Shown: piece by piece, positions 8,487 to 17,206 of the stretch | Position numbering within the stretch: position 1 is the first letter of the stretch | How the letters are laid out: each line of letters opens with the position of its first letter | Assembly (NCBI RefSeq): GCF_014358015.1 | Contig: NZ_JACONV010000003.1 | Coordinates: forward strand, 275,854-339,853 | DNA from: Pseudomonas triticifolii | Lineage (GTDB): Bacteria > Pseudomonadota > Gammaproteobacteria > Pseudomonadales > Pseudomonadaceae | Reading direction: 5' to 3' | Length of the DNA stretch: 64,000 nt | Notes under the pieces: model-generated | The model's database searches: none | What the model saw: only the letters and a program-made list of their open reading frames with translations | What the model was told of the DNA's origin: nothing | Translations under genes and position numbers: made by a program

Positions 8487-8930
8487 TTACAACTTCAGGT
8501 GCATTTCAACGCTGTCGAGCCCCTTGCCGTGTCCATCTCGTTTAACACGGGTGAGGCTGAAGCCAAGCCCTTCATAAAAGCCCTGCACGCGCTGGCTGGT
8601 GTTGATGTAAGCCTGTGAAACTTCGGGAATCGTCTTCATGGCATCCAGCCGGGCAACGGTCAGATATTTGCCAAGGCCACTGCCTTGATGAGCGCAGTCC
8701 ACCATGCCCCAGGTCAGTTCAGCCACCGAGGGTGGCGACAGCACGAGGTAGCCGCCGCAGGCCAAAACATGTGTGTGACGTTCGACCACGAAGTACGACC
8801 CGACGGGCTCCAGCAAAAAGCGGGCAAATTTGTCGCGTTCCAAAAGATCGAAGTAGCGCGGAACGTTGCTGTCAAAAATACGCAGACAGGCATCACGGTC
8901 CATGAGCGCATAGGGGCGAAGCGTATCCAT
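8487..8930 (-). CDS. GNAT family N-acetyltransferase
   Basis: This 147-residue protein of the Gcn5-related acetyltransferase fold shows the acetyl-CoA pyrophosphate loop HQGSGLGKYLT (about residues 82-92, the Q/R-x-x-G-x-G/A pattern of motif A). Near the C-terminus, Tyr-Glu-Gly-Leu-Gly-Phe (YEGLGFSLTR) is the typical motif B end. The acceptor substrate cannot be read from the sequence. It is divergent from the AraC regulator and close to acetylpolyamine genes, so a link to amine acetylation is possible but only by context. Confidence 0.85.
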   Translation of the reverse strand: MDTLRPYALMDRDACLRIFDSNVPRYFDLLERDKFARFLLEPVGSYFVVERHTHVLACGGYLVLSPPSVAELTWGMVDCAHQGSGLGKYLTVARLDAMKTIPEVSQAYINTSQRVQGFYEGLGFSLTRVKRDGHGKGLDSVEMHLKL

Positions 8931-9079
8931 TGGCCAACCTTGTTCTATTCCATGCTGCGCGCAAGCGTAGCCAACGAGTGCAACACTTACCGATGAATTT
9001 TGAGACAGTGCGCCTGCTGTACACCTCGGTACGGACAGTGCATCGTTTTCACGGCCCTTGCCTGAAACGGACGACGCTC

Positions 9080-10072
9080 ATGCTGCACGCCCATCTCACC
9101 ACACTCAACGCTGTTTCGCTGATCCTCGATACCTTTGCAGATGAAGGCTACGCCCGTGAAACCTTGCTGCAAGGCAGCGGAATAAGCGTAGCGGAGATGG
9201 CACGGGCAGACATCCGCATCACCACGCACCAGGAAATGCGCGTCTGCGCCAATGCGGTCAGCTTGCGCCCGGACATTGGCCTTCAACTGGGCCGACGCAT
9301 GCATGTGTCATCCTATGGAATTCTGGGTTACGCCCTGCTGACCAGCGCCACGCTGGGTGACGCCCTGCGCCTGGCGCTGGCGTACCCGGCTCTGCTGGGT
9401 ACGCTGTTCGAATTGCAGTTGACCGTGGATGAGGACGCAGTCTGGCTCAGCGCCAGCAACTACGGCGACGAGGTGCAACTGCACGTGTTCAATACCGAGT
9501 TGTGCCTGGCATCGCTCAAGGTCATTTGTGACGACATGCTGGGCTTTTCATTGCCGCTGCTGGGGGCCTGCTTCTCGTACCCGGCGCCTGAGTATCAGTA
9601 CCGTTATGACGAGAGCTTTGCGTGCCCCGTGCAGTTCGAGCACAGACAGAACGCGTTCGCTTTTTCACGTGCCTGGCTTGAGCAGCCCCTGCCGCTGGCC
9701 GACCGCATCACCCACCGCGACATGCACGAGCGTTGCCGGCGTCAGAACACCGAATTCACAGGCCGCCAGGCCTGGCTGGCGCGTATCCGTGAAGTCATCA
9801 CCCGCCAGTTACGCAACACGCCGAGCCTGAGCGCCGTTGCACAGCACATGAACTGCTCCGAGCGCACCTTGCGTCGGCATCTGCACGCCAACGGCAGCAC
9901 TTATCAAACGCTGCTTGATGAACTGCGTTTCGAAAAGGCCAAGCAACTGCTGCAGGAAGACCGCCTGCCTATCCATCGCATTGCTGAAGAGCTGGGGTTC
10001 AGTGAAACCGCGAGCTTTCGTCACGCGTTCACGCGCTGGAGCGGCGTTGCGCCCAGCCACTACCGCGCCTGA
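9080..10072 (+). CDS. AraC family transcriptional regulator (Arabinose_bd-type sensor)
   Basis: The protein of about 330 residues has an N-terminal ligand domain of the type found in OruR/ArgR-like and virulence AraC members (residues about 20-210, ITTHQEMRVCANAVSL and SYGILGYALLTSATLGDALRLA). A C-terminal AraC double helix-turn-helix follows (about 230-330), with LSAVAQHMNCSERTLRRHL and IHRIAEELGFSETASFRHAFTRWSGVAPSHYR. The ATG at 9080 removes an unconserved 50-residue extension starting at 8930 that would overlap the GNAT gene. The next gene downstream, in the same direction, is the acetylpolyamine deacetylase, so control of polyamine use is likely. Confidence 0.85.
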   Translation: MLHAHLTTLNAVSLILDTFADEGYARETLLQGSGISVAEMARADIRITTHQEMRVCANAVSLRPDIGLQLGRRMHVSSYGILGYALLTSATLGDALRLALAYPALLGTLFELQLTVDEDAVWLSASNYGDEVQLHVFNTELCLASLKVICDDMLGFSLPLLGACFSYPAPEYQYRYDESFACPVQFEHRQNAFAFSRAWLEQPLPLADRITHRDMHERCRRQNTEFTGRQAWLARIREVITRQLRNTPSLSAVAQHMNCSERTLRRHLHANGSTYQTLLDELRFEKAKQLLQEDRLPIHRIAEELGFSETASFRHAFTRWSGVAPSHYRA

Positions 10073-10115
10073 ACACTGCCTCGAAACGGGGCATCGCGCC
10101 TCAATAAGGGGCGAT

Positions 10116-10140
10116 ATACGGTCAATCTTAATGTCCGTAT
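10116..10140. promoter_or_regulatory. Imperfect palindrome upstream of acetylpolyamine deacetylase
   Basis: ATACGGTCA and TGTCCGTAT form an imperfect inverted repeat (8 of 9 positions) around a short AT spacer, between the AraC gene and the deacetylase. It may be an operator for the AraC regulator or part of the deacetylase promoter region. No experimental link is known to me. Confidence 0.35.
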
Positions 10141-10228
10141 TTATCCCTTTTTGGCCGTTCTGATCGTTCACCTCTGAAGCACCTCTCGCCAAGAATGAGC
10201 ACACCCGCCAGCCAAGAGGAGAACAAAA

Positions 10229-11257
10229 ATGCTGACGATCTATTCGGATGATCACCACCTTCATCATGGACGCTGCGAGCTGATCGACGGGCAACTGATG
10301 CCCTGTTTCGAGATGCCATCGCGGGCCGACCATGTGCTTGAGCGCATTCGTACACGGGCAATAGGCCAGGTCCTGCCGCCGGAAGATTTCGGCCTTGAAC
10401 CGGTGCAGCGTATTCACAGCGCCGACTACCTGACCTTCTTCCAGAATGCCTGGCAGCGCTGGAGCGAAATGGGCCGTGACGGCGATCTGCTGCCGTACAC
10501 CTGGCCTGCGCGCACCCTGCGCGGCGTCATCCCTCGCAGCCTGCATGGCGAACTGGGTTACTACAGCTTTGACGCCGGCGCGCCGATCACCGCCGGAACC
10601 TGGCAAGCCGCGTACAGCGCAGCCCAGGTGGCGCTGACTGCGCAGCGCGCAATCAGCCAGGGCGCCCACAGTGCCTTCGCGCTATGTCGTCCGCCCGGAC
10701 ACCATGCAGCCAGCGATCTGATGGGCGGTTACTGCTACCTGAACAACGTCGCGATCGCTGCGCAGGCGTTTCTCGATCAGGGTTGCGCCAAGGTCGCGAT
10801 CCTGGATGTGGACTATCACCACGGTAACGGCACGCAGTCGATCTTTTACTCACGCAGCGACGTGCTGTTCACCTCCATCCACGGGCACCCGGAGGCGGAG
10901 TTTCCGTTTTTTCTGGGCTATGCCGACGAGTCGGGCGAAGGCGCGGGTGCAGGCTATAACTTCAATTATCCCCTCGCAGCGGGCAGCGGCTGGGCGTGCT
11001 GGAGCGAGGCGCTGGAAAAGGCCTGTCAGGAAATCGACCGTTACGACCCGCAGGTGGTGTTGATTTCACTCGGTGTCGATACGTTCAAGGACGACCCCAT
11101 TTCCCAGTTCAAGCTCGACAGCGACGACTACCTGCGCATGGGTGAGCGCATCGCGCGCCTTGGCAAGCCCACCCTGTTCGTCATGGAAGGCGGTTATGCC
11201 GTCGAAGAAATCGGCGTCAATGCCGTGAATGTGCTGGAAGGTTTTGAACGCGTCTGA
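10229..11257 (+). CDS. aphA: Acetylpolyamine amidohydrolase (histone deacetylase family)
   Basis: The 342-residue protein belongs to the arginase/deacetylase superfamily and should be a zinc enzyme removing acetyl groups from acetylputrescine or acetylcadaverine. Visible motifs are RPPGHHA (active-site His pair), LDVDYHHGNGTQ (Asp and His zinc ligands), a second zinc Asp in GVDTFKDDP, and EGGYAVEEIG at the C-terminus. The ribosome site AAGAGGAG precedes the ATG. It is followed after 29 bases by a polyamine-binding protein, the same pairing I recall for the aphA locus of P. aeruginosa. Deacetylation then feeds polyamine catabolism. Confidence 0.88.
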   Translation: MLTIYSDDHHLHHGRCELIDGQLMPCFEMPSRADHVLERIRTRAIGQVLPPEDFGLEPVQRIHSADYLTFFQNAWQRWSEMGRDGDLLPYTWPARTLRGVIPRSLHGELGYYSFDAGAPITAGTWQAAYSAAQVALTAQRAISQGAHSAFALCRPPGHHAASDLMGGYCYLNNVAIAAQAFLDQGCAKVAILDVDYHHGNGTQSIFYSRSDVLFTSIHGHPEAEFPFFLGYADESGEGAGAGYNFNYPLAAGSGWACWSEALEKACQEIDRYDPQVVLISLGVDTFKDDPISQFKLDSDDYLRMGERIARLGKPTLFVMEGGYAVEEIGVNAVNVLEGFERV

Positions 11258-11286
11258 GCTTATCCCCTCGCCCTCTGGAGACCACC

Positions 11287-12399
11287 ATGAACCGACTCAA
11301 GCGCTTTATCCCGGCACGTGTTATCCCGCTGTTGTGCGCGTCCCTGCTGTGCGCCAGCGCACTGGCCGACGAACCACGCACCTTGCGTGTCTACAACTGG
11401 TTCGACTACATCACCCCGCAGACGCTGACCGACTTCAAGGACCAGACCAAGGTCAACCTGATCTACGACATCTTCGACACCAACGAGGCGCTGGAAGCCA
11501 AACTGCTGACCGGCAATTCGGGTTACGACGTGGTGGTACCTTCCAACGTGTTTCTGGCCAAGCAGATCGAGGCCGGGGTTTTCCAGCCGCTGGATCGCAG
11601 CAAGCTGCCCCACTACGCAAACCTTGACCCCAAGTTGATGAAGCTGCTGGAGGCCAACGACCCCGGCAACAAATACGCAGTACCCTACATGTACGGCACG
11701 ATTCTGATCGGTTTCAATCCGGCCAAGGTCAAGGCCGTGCTGGGCGATGATGCCCCCGTCGACAGCTGGGATCTGATCTTCAAGGAAGAGAACATCAGCA
11801 AGCTCAAGCAGTGTGGCGTCGCCCTGCTCGACTCGCCTTCGGAAATCCTGCCATTGGCGCTTCAATACCTGGGCCTGCCGCCCAATAGCGTCAAGGCCGA
11901 CGACTATAAGAAAGCCGAAGCATTGATGCTCAAGATCCGTCCCTACATCACGTACTTCCATTCTTCCAAATACATGGCCGACATCGCCAACGGTGATATC
12001 TGCGTGGCGGTCGGCTATTCCGGCAGCTTCTCCCAAGCGGCCAACCGCGCCAGGGATGCCAAAAACGGTGTGGTCGTCGACATGCGCCTGCCCAAGGAAG
12101 GCGCGCCGATCTGGTTCGACATGCTGGCGATTCCCAAAGGCGCGAAGAACACTCAGGACGCTCTGACCTTCATTGACTACCTCCTGCAACCGAAGGTCAT
12201 CGCACCGATCAGCGATTTTGTCGGTTATCCCAACCCGAACATGAACGCCACCGACCGCGTTGATCCGGCGATCCGCAACAACCCCAATCTGTACCCGACC
12301 GAAGAGGCGATGAAAACCCTGTACACGCTTCAGCCACTGCCTGCTGCGGCCGAACGGGCGCGCACACGGGCCTGGACGAAAATCAAATCGGGCACTTGA
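11287..12399 (+). CDS. Periplasmic polyamine-binding protein (PotF/SpuD family)
   Basis: The 370-residue protein has a cleavable signal (LLCASLLCASALA) followed by the characteristic LRVYNWFDYITPQTLTDF. It also shows GYDVVVPSNVFLAKQI, VPYMYGTILIGFNP and CVAVGYSGSFSQAANRA, all standard for the spermidine/putrescine substrate-binding proteins of ABC importers. The aromatic and acidic ligand cage (Trp, Tyr and Asp in these motifs) is present. No permease or ATPase genes follow, so it must use a permease encoded elsewhere or act as an accessory receptor. Cotranscription with the deacetylase suggests acetylpolyamine or diamine capture. Confidence 0.88.
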   Translation: MNRLKRFIPARVIPLLCASLLCASALADEPRTLRVYNWFDYITPQTLTDFKDQTKVNLIYDIFDTNEALEAKLLTGNSGYDVVVPSNVFLAKQIEAGVFQPLDRSKLPHYANLDPKLMKLLEANDPGNKYAVPYMYGTILIGFNPAKVKAVLGDDAPVDSWDLIFKEENISKLKQCGVALLDSPSEILPLALQYLGLPPNSVKADDYKKAEALMLKIRPYITYFHSSKYMADIANGDICVAVGYSGSFSQAANRARDAKNGVVVDMRLPKEGAPIWFDMLAIPKGAKNTQDALTFIDYLLQPKVIAPISDFVGYPNPNMNATDRVDPAIRNNPNLYPTEEAMKTLYTLQPLPAAAERARTRAWTKIKSGT

Positions 12400-12528
12400 A
12401 GAAGGCTGAACAGGCTCGCTTTTCCAACTGTACGGCCGAATCAGACCGTAGCTGTAAAGGAAAAGCGGGCCCGTTCTATGGCTCAATGCCGGTCCTTGAA
12501 TACAGAACAACAAAGACCGGATTCAATC

Positions 12529-13425
12529 ATGACGTCTCGCGAAAACATGGGTATGGCTCTGGGCCTGCTGGGCGTCATTATCTTCAGCCTGACGCTGCCG
12601 ATGACCCGCGTGGTGGTGCAGGAAATGCACCCGTTGCTCAACGGCATTGGCCGCGCCTTGCTGGCAGCCATCCCAGCGGCAGCCTTGCTGTACTGGCGTC
12701 GGGAAAAGTGGCCCACGCTGCAACAACTCAAAGGCCTGTCGCTGGTGATTGCCGGGGTGATCATCGGTTTTCCGATTCTTTCCGCATGGGCCATGCAAAC
12801 CCTGCCCGCCTCGCACGGCGCGCTGGTCAATGGCATACAACCGTTGTTCGTGGCGATCTATGCCGCATGGCTGTCCCATGAACGCCCCTCCAAAGCCTTC
12901 TGGGCCTGCGCCGCGCTGGGCAGTGCGCTGGTGCTGGGTTACGCGCTGATGAGCGGGGCCGGCAGCATTCAGGTGGGCGATCTGTGGATGCTCGGTGCCA
13001 TTGCGGTCGGCGGCCTGGGCTACGCCGAGGGCGGTAGACTGGCGAAGGAAATGGGCGGCTGGCAGGTGATCTGCTGGGCGCTGGTGCTGTCGAGTCCGAT
13101 CCTGCTCGGACCTTTCCTGTACATGGCAGCACAGCATCAAGGTCCCATCTCGATGAGCACCTGGTGGGCGTTCGGTTACGTTGCGTTCTTCTCGCAATTC
13201 ATCGGCTTCTTTGCCTGGTACTCAGGCTTGGCGATGGGAGGCATCTCGCGGGTCAGCCAGGTCCAGCTGCTGCAGATTTTCTTCACCATGGCGTTGTCCG
13301 CGCTGTTCTTCGGTGAACATATCGAGCCGATGACCTGGGTGTTCGCAGCCGCCGTGATCGCGACCGTCGTGCTTGGGCGCAGGACAGTCGTCATCGCGCC
13401 CAGACCTGCCGCTGTCATCCGTTAA
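12529..13425 (+). CDS. DMT/EamA family transporter
   Basis: The inner-membrane protein of about 298 residues has ten predicted transmembrane segments and two EamA repeats (residues about 5-135 and 145-285; GLLGVIIFSLTLPMTRVVV and YVAFFSQFIGFFAWYSGLAMGGISRVSQVQLLQ). Members of this superfamily export amino acids or metabolites; the substrate here is not deducible. The ATG at 12529 is preferred to 12478 because the hydrophobic domain begins directly after it. Its last 11 bases overlap the end of the convergent methyltransferase gene. Confidence 0.85.
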   Translation: MTSRENMGMALGLLGVIIFSLTLPMTRVVVQEMHPLLNGIGRALLAAIPAAALLYWRREKWPTLQQLKGLSLVIAGVIIGFPILSAWAMQTLPASHGALVNGIQPLFVAIYAAWLSHERPSKAFWACAALGSALVLGYALMSGAGSIQVGDLWMLGAIAVGGLGYAEGGRLAKEMGGWQVICWALVLSSPILLGPFLYMAAQHQGPISMSTWWAFGYVAFFSQFIGFFAWYSGLAMGGISRVSQVQLLQIFFTMALSALFFGEHIEPMTWVFAAAVIATVVLGRRTVVIAPRPAAVIR

Positions 13426-14638
13426 GAAAACCGTCTGCCACAAGCAGCGTTTCCAGACACTGCTCGGTAATCCCGTAAAACACCTTGAGTTCCTGAATGC
13501 GCGCCAGCAAGTGAGCGGGGTCGGCAGGCTCGGCACGCTTGACCGCCAGAATCATCTTGTTCTTGTTGGTGTGCTCCAGCGAAATGAACTCGAACACCTT
13601 GGTCTCGTAACCGCAGGCCTCAAGCAGCAAGGCACGCAGACTGTCAGTGACCATCTCGGCCTGCTGGCCCATGTGCAAGCCATACTGCAGCATGGGTTTT
13701 AGCAGCGTCGGACTCTGGATCTGCAGACGAATCTGTTTGTGGCAGCACGGTGAGCACATGATGATCGATGCGCCGGAACGGATGCCCATGTGAATGGCAT
13801 AGTCGGTGGCGATGTCGCAGGCGTGCAGCGCAATCATCACATCCAGCGCGCTCGGCGCAACGGTGCGTACATCGCCATGCTGGAAAACCAGTCCTGGATG
13901 CTCAAGACGCGCAGCGGCGTTGTTGCACAGTGTCACCATGTCCTCGCGCAACTCGACACCGGTCACCTCGCCTTGCGCCTGCATGGTGTTGCGCAGGTAA
14001 TCGTGAATGGCGAACGTCAGATAGCCTTTGCCCGAACCGAAGTCTGCCACCCTGATCGGCTGATCCAGCTTGAGCGGCGAAGAGGTCAGCGCGTGGGAGA
14101 ACACCTCAATGAACTTGTTGATCTGCTTCCACTTGCGCGACATGGCCGGGATCAACTCATGTTGACGGTTGGTCACCCCAAGATCGGTCAGGAACGGACG
14201 GGTCAACTCCAGGTAGCGCTTCTTCTCGCGATCATGTCCGGCGGTGGGCGCCTCGCGTTCCTGTTGGGCCTTGCTCTTGAACAGCGTGCTTTTGCCTTTC
14301 TTGCTGAACTCCAGTTGAACTTCATCGGTCAGCGACAGCAGGTGCGCGTTCTTGAACGACTCGGGAATCAGGCCCGCAATGACCTCCATGGCCTCGGCAA
14401 GCGGGAAGTTCTTGGTGATGTCACGGGTCTTGTAGCGGTACACGAACGACAGGCAAGGCTGCTCACGGACCGTCAGCGGCTTGATGATCACCCGCTGCAA
14501 CTCGGCCTCACTGCCCACGTATTTGGCCAGCACCAGCTTGATCAACGAGTTCTGGGACAGGCTGGTGTCCAGCAGGCCAAGAAATTGCGCACGATGATCC
14601 TGCGCGGCAGAGGATGGAGCGATGGGTGTCACGGACAT
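13415..14638 (-). CDS. SAM-dependent methyltransferase (Methyltransf_32-like)
   Basis: The 407-residue protein has a class I methyltransferase core in its second half. Motif I is VADFGSGKGYLTFAIHDYL, the acidic loop is GVELREDMV, and the post-I region is HGDVRTVAPSALDVMIALHACDIATDYAIHMGI. The sequence ALHACD and a cysteine pair (CSPCCHKQI) match the Methyltransf_32 / METTL25-like family, whose eukaryotic members act on RNA or proteins. The N-terminal half (about 1-170) is basic and could bind nucleic acid. The substrate is unknown. The start at 14638 was chosen for conserved-looking spacing after GAGG; 14686 is an in-frame alternative. Confidence 0.75.
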   Translation of the reverse strand: MSVTPIAPSSAAQDHRAQFLGLLDTSLSQNSLIKLVLAKYVGSEAELQRVIIKPLTVREQPCLSFVYRYKTRDITKNFPLAEAMEVIAGLIPESFKNAHLLSLTDEVQLEFSKKGKSTLFKSKAQQEREAPTAGHDREKKRYLELTRPFLTDLGVTNRQHELIPAMSRKWKQINKFIEVFSHALTSSPLKLDQPIRVADFGSGKGYLTFAIHDYLRNTMQAQGEVTGVELREDMVTLCNNAAARLEHPGLVFQHGDVRTVAPSALDVMIALHACDIATDYAIHMGIRSGASIIMCSPCCHKQIRLQIQSPTLLKPMLQYGLHMGQQAEMVTDSLRALLLEACGYETKVFEFISLEHTNKNKMILAVKRAEPADPAHLLARIQELKVFYGITEQCLETLLVADGFLNG

Positions 14639-14914
14639 CGAAAGGTGCCTCAAGCGTCCCGGCAGGGACTCGTAAAAAACAGGCATACATTTTAAGCGTG
14701 CCGACGCCTGTCAGGCATGACTATTTTCCATTCTGACGATGAACGATCGAGGGACGACGACTGTGCAATGCCCGTAAAAACGAATTTATCGCCTGTCACT
14801 ATACAAATATATTAAATAGCCGAAAAACGCCGTTACAGTGAAACGTACTCACTCACGAAGTGCCGCAACACTGTCGAGAGCGCTTTTACTGAACTTGCAC
14901 AAGGAACGTGCACC
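14639..14914. promoter_or_regulatory. AT-rich promoter region of the xaxAB-like toxin genes
   Basis: This 276-base divergent spacer is visibly richer in A and T than its surroundings, especially around 14795-14825 (TATACAAATATATTAAAT). AT-rich DNA of this sort is the usual target of MvaT-type silencers. I cannot place a single -35/-10 pair with confidence. It carries nothing that looks like a gene. Confidence 0.4.
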
Positions 14915-16120
14915 ATGCATGAATCGATTCGTAAATCTGAAGCCCCCGAAAAACCCAAGGTCACGATAACGCCCACCGAATTTCTGAGAACCCTGGCGGA
15001 AGATGAAAAAAACAATGGCCGGGCGACCGCCCTTATTCTGACAAAAGAAGACATACTCAGCATCAAACGTTACGAAAGACACAGTTTGAACCTGCCCAAC
15101 ACGCTTGAGCGGGTGGAACAACAACTTGGTTTCACGAACAGTGGCATTTCCGGTCTTGAGCCTCAGGACCTGCTGCTGACCTACAGTGCAATCAACCAAC
15201 ATGCCAAAAGCTGGTCACCCATTGAAATTGATATAAAAGCCAACGGTTTCGATCTTGATCTTTTTGCCGGAGAATTTTCCAGTCAGGGCAAGCAGATTCT
15301 GAACTACGTCGACAAGATGGAACTCGTCAAACAACTCCAGCTTAGCGTTGCCGACCTGACCATCGAGACAGTGAAAAGCCTCAAGCCTGCTCAACTGGCA
15401 AAAACAGATAAGACGGTCTGTCTGTCATTGGCTGAGATGCTGAAAAAAATGGCGATTCAGATGGAAGCGCACAGAGAAGCGTCAAAGAAACTTGCCGACG
15501 ATATCAAGCAGTTTGCTCACGTTCTTACCGTCGACCTGGTCCCAGGCATCAACGACAAAGTGCGGCTGGCCAGCCGATCGGATCTGGACGAGGACCTGAT
15601 CGCACTTGAAAAAGAGATTGATCGTCTCACCGTCGACATCGATCAGAAGCACAAGGAATACGAGACCACAAAAACCCACATTGCCTTGGGACTTCTGGGC
15701 GGGATTGTCGGGCTTATTGTGACGGACAGCATATTCGGCGCCCAGGCGGAAACGATCCGCCGGAAGAAGAACCAGTTGATCACAGAAAAAAAGACCAAGC
15801 TGGAAACGTTCGGACAGAAGCGCCCACTCGCTGCCGCCATACGCAACCTGGAAGTCCTGTTCGAAGACATCAAGATTCGTATGCTGGATGCTCATCAGAG
15901 TGCAGTAAACCTGAGGGATCTCTGGACCATGCTGGCCACTTATGTCGATAACGCGGCCCGGCGCCTGGCGGATATCAGCGACGATCAGACGCTCCTGGAC
16001 TTTGTATTGGAGTTCAAGAGCGTCATTACGCCGTGGGAAGAGATGAAGGGTATTACAACCCATCTGCTGCTGACCTTTGAACAGGCGCTGGATGAATTTT
16101 CAAACCAACAAAGCAAATAA
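14915..16120 (+). CDS. xaxA: Alpha-xenorhabdolysin family binary toxin subunit A (XaxA-like)
   Basis: The 401-residue, mostly helical protein has a length close to Xenorhabdus XaxA. In that alpha-pore-forming pair, XaxA binds the host membrane and activates XaxB. There is no signal peptide. Long heptad-like segments (residues about 165-250 and 280-360, for example DLIALEKEIDRLTVDIDQKHKEY) flank one hydrophobic hairpin at about 255-275 (IALGLLGGIVGLIV), which is the head or membrane-contact element expected in this fold. AAGGAA stands 8 bases before the ATG. It is followed after 19 bases by the B subunit. Its codons use more A/T at third positions than neighbouring genes, which suggests acquisition by transfer. 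The family call is from memory of family features, not a search. Confidence 0.8.
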   Translation: MHESIRKSEAPEKPKVTITPTEFLRTLAEDEKNNGRATALILTKEDILSIKRYERHSLNLPNTLERVEQQLGFTNSGISGLEPQDLLLTYSAINQHAKSWSPIEIDIKANGFDLDLFAGEFSSQGKQILNYVDKMELVKQLQLSVADLTIETVKSLKPAQLAKTDKTVCLSLAEMLKKMAIQMEAHREASKKLADDIKQFAHVLTVDLVPGINDKVRLASRSDLDEDLIALEKEIDRLTVDIDQKHKEYETTKTHIALGLLGGIVGLIVTDSIFGAQAETIRRKKNQLITEKKTKLETFGQKRPLAAAIRNLEVLFEDIKIRMLDAHQSAVNLRDLWTMLATYVDNAARRLADISDDQTLLDFVLEFKSVITPWEEMKGITTHLLLTFEQALDEFSNQQSK

Positions 16121-16139
16121 CCATAAGGATATGGACATC

Positions 16140-17150
16140 ATGATGAATACAGGCGTCTCCCAATCTGACCCCTTTGCAGCACCCGACAAAGCAATCATGG
16201 AAGCGGCTCGTCAACACATACATACGCAGATAACGTCTTTGACGCTCGACTTTCTGCCTGCCATGAAAGATAAATTGCAGCCTTTGAAAGCGACCTTCAA
16301 CGCGGCTGATTCGCAATTTGCGGATAACCTGGCCACAATAACGGCACAGTTAAAGACGTTCAGCCATGCGACTATCGACCAGAAACAGCAGCAGATAGAA
16401 GCGGACCATAGCCTGAGCGACGAGCAGAAAAATCAGGCCCTCAAGCTGCTGAACGCCCAAAGAGCGCGCCAGGTACTGGAACTTAATAATGTTTTAGCCA
16501 ACGCCGCTCAGGCCATTTCACGCACCACCGACGAGCTTCAGCAGATCAATTTGCAACTCGCGGACAGCAGCCTCACAGAGACACTGCAACAGCAACTTGA
16601 CAGTCTCACTCAGCAGTCTGACGGACAGAAAACCAAAATGGATACGGCGGCAGAAGATCGTCGTCTGCTGGATGAAACAGTCAAGACGTTTGAACAGTAC
16701 AATCTGGCAGATCTATTCAAAGAAACGCTGCCGACGACTGAAGAGCTGTCGGTAATCGCCATTCCCTCGCCTCACCTCATGGCATTGCAACTCGGCATTG
16801 GGCGATTGCAGACGCTGCTTGGCAAACTCAGCGGCGCACTGAAATATTCCGACCTGATCGCCAAGCGTGACCAGATACGCGATCGCTACAACAACCTGCT
16901 GGCAGAATCCCAAACCGCGCAAAAAGAGGCGAAGGCGATTACCCGAAAACTGGAAGAACTGGCGACACTGGCAGCGCTGGACAATAGCAGGATCATTTGG
17001 GTTCAGCAGTCCAGAAAGCTCAGTGATTCGCTCTACCGCTTTCTGGAAAACGACTTGTCGACGGTCGAAGACCCGACCGTCGTCAATCAGCATGTGGATC
17101 AGTTCAGCGCATACATGAAGTCGATTTACAGCATCACACGCAACGTTTGA
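16140..17150 (+). CDS. xaxB: Alpha-xenorhabdolysin family binary toxin subunit B (XaxB-like)
   Basis: The partner of the upstream gene has about 336 residues, close to XaxB length. It is nearly all helix, with long glutamine-rich coiled coils (about 70-185, including KQQQIEADHSLSDEQKNQALKLL) and a moderately hydrophobic central stretch (about 195-240, LSVIAIPSPHLMALQLGIG) that would supply the pore helix. It has no signal peptide, so release requires lysis or a dedicated route. The ATGs at 16131, 16140 and 16143 are all in frame; 16140 has the best spacing (10 bases) from AAGGA. A strong terminator follows. XaxAB/YaxAB toxins lyse insect and mammalian cells; a role here against insects or other eukaryotes is inference. 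Confidence 0.78.
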   Translation: MMNTGVSQSDPFAAPDKAIMEAARQHIHTQITSLTLDFLPAMKDKLQPLKATFNAADSQFADNLATITAQLKTFSHATIDQKQQQIEADHSLSDEQKNQALKLLNAQRARQVLELNNVLANAAQAISRTTDELQQINLQLADSSLTETLQQQLDSLTQQSDGQKTKMDTAAEDRRLLDETVKTFEQYNLADLFKETLPTTEELSVIAIPSPHLMALQLGIGRLQTLLGKLSGALKYSDLIAKRDQIRDRYNNLLAESQTAQKEAKAITRKLEELATLAALDNSRIIWVQQSRKLSDSLYRFLENDLSTVEDPTVVNQHVDQFSAYMKSIYSITRNV

Positions 17151-17166
17151 GTCTTGCTGAACGCCT

Positions 17167-17206
17167 ACAGGCAGGTAAACGTGTTCACCTTTACCTGCCT
17201 GTTTTC
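17167..17206 (+). terminator. Rho-independent terminator after xaxB
   Basis: A perfect 13-bp stem (ACAGGCAGGTAAA pairing with TTTACCTGCCTGT) with a ten-base loop is followed by TTTT, 16 bases after the xaxB stop. The end runs up to the stop codon of the convergent TPM gene. Confidence 0.85.
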
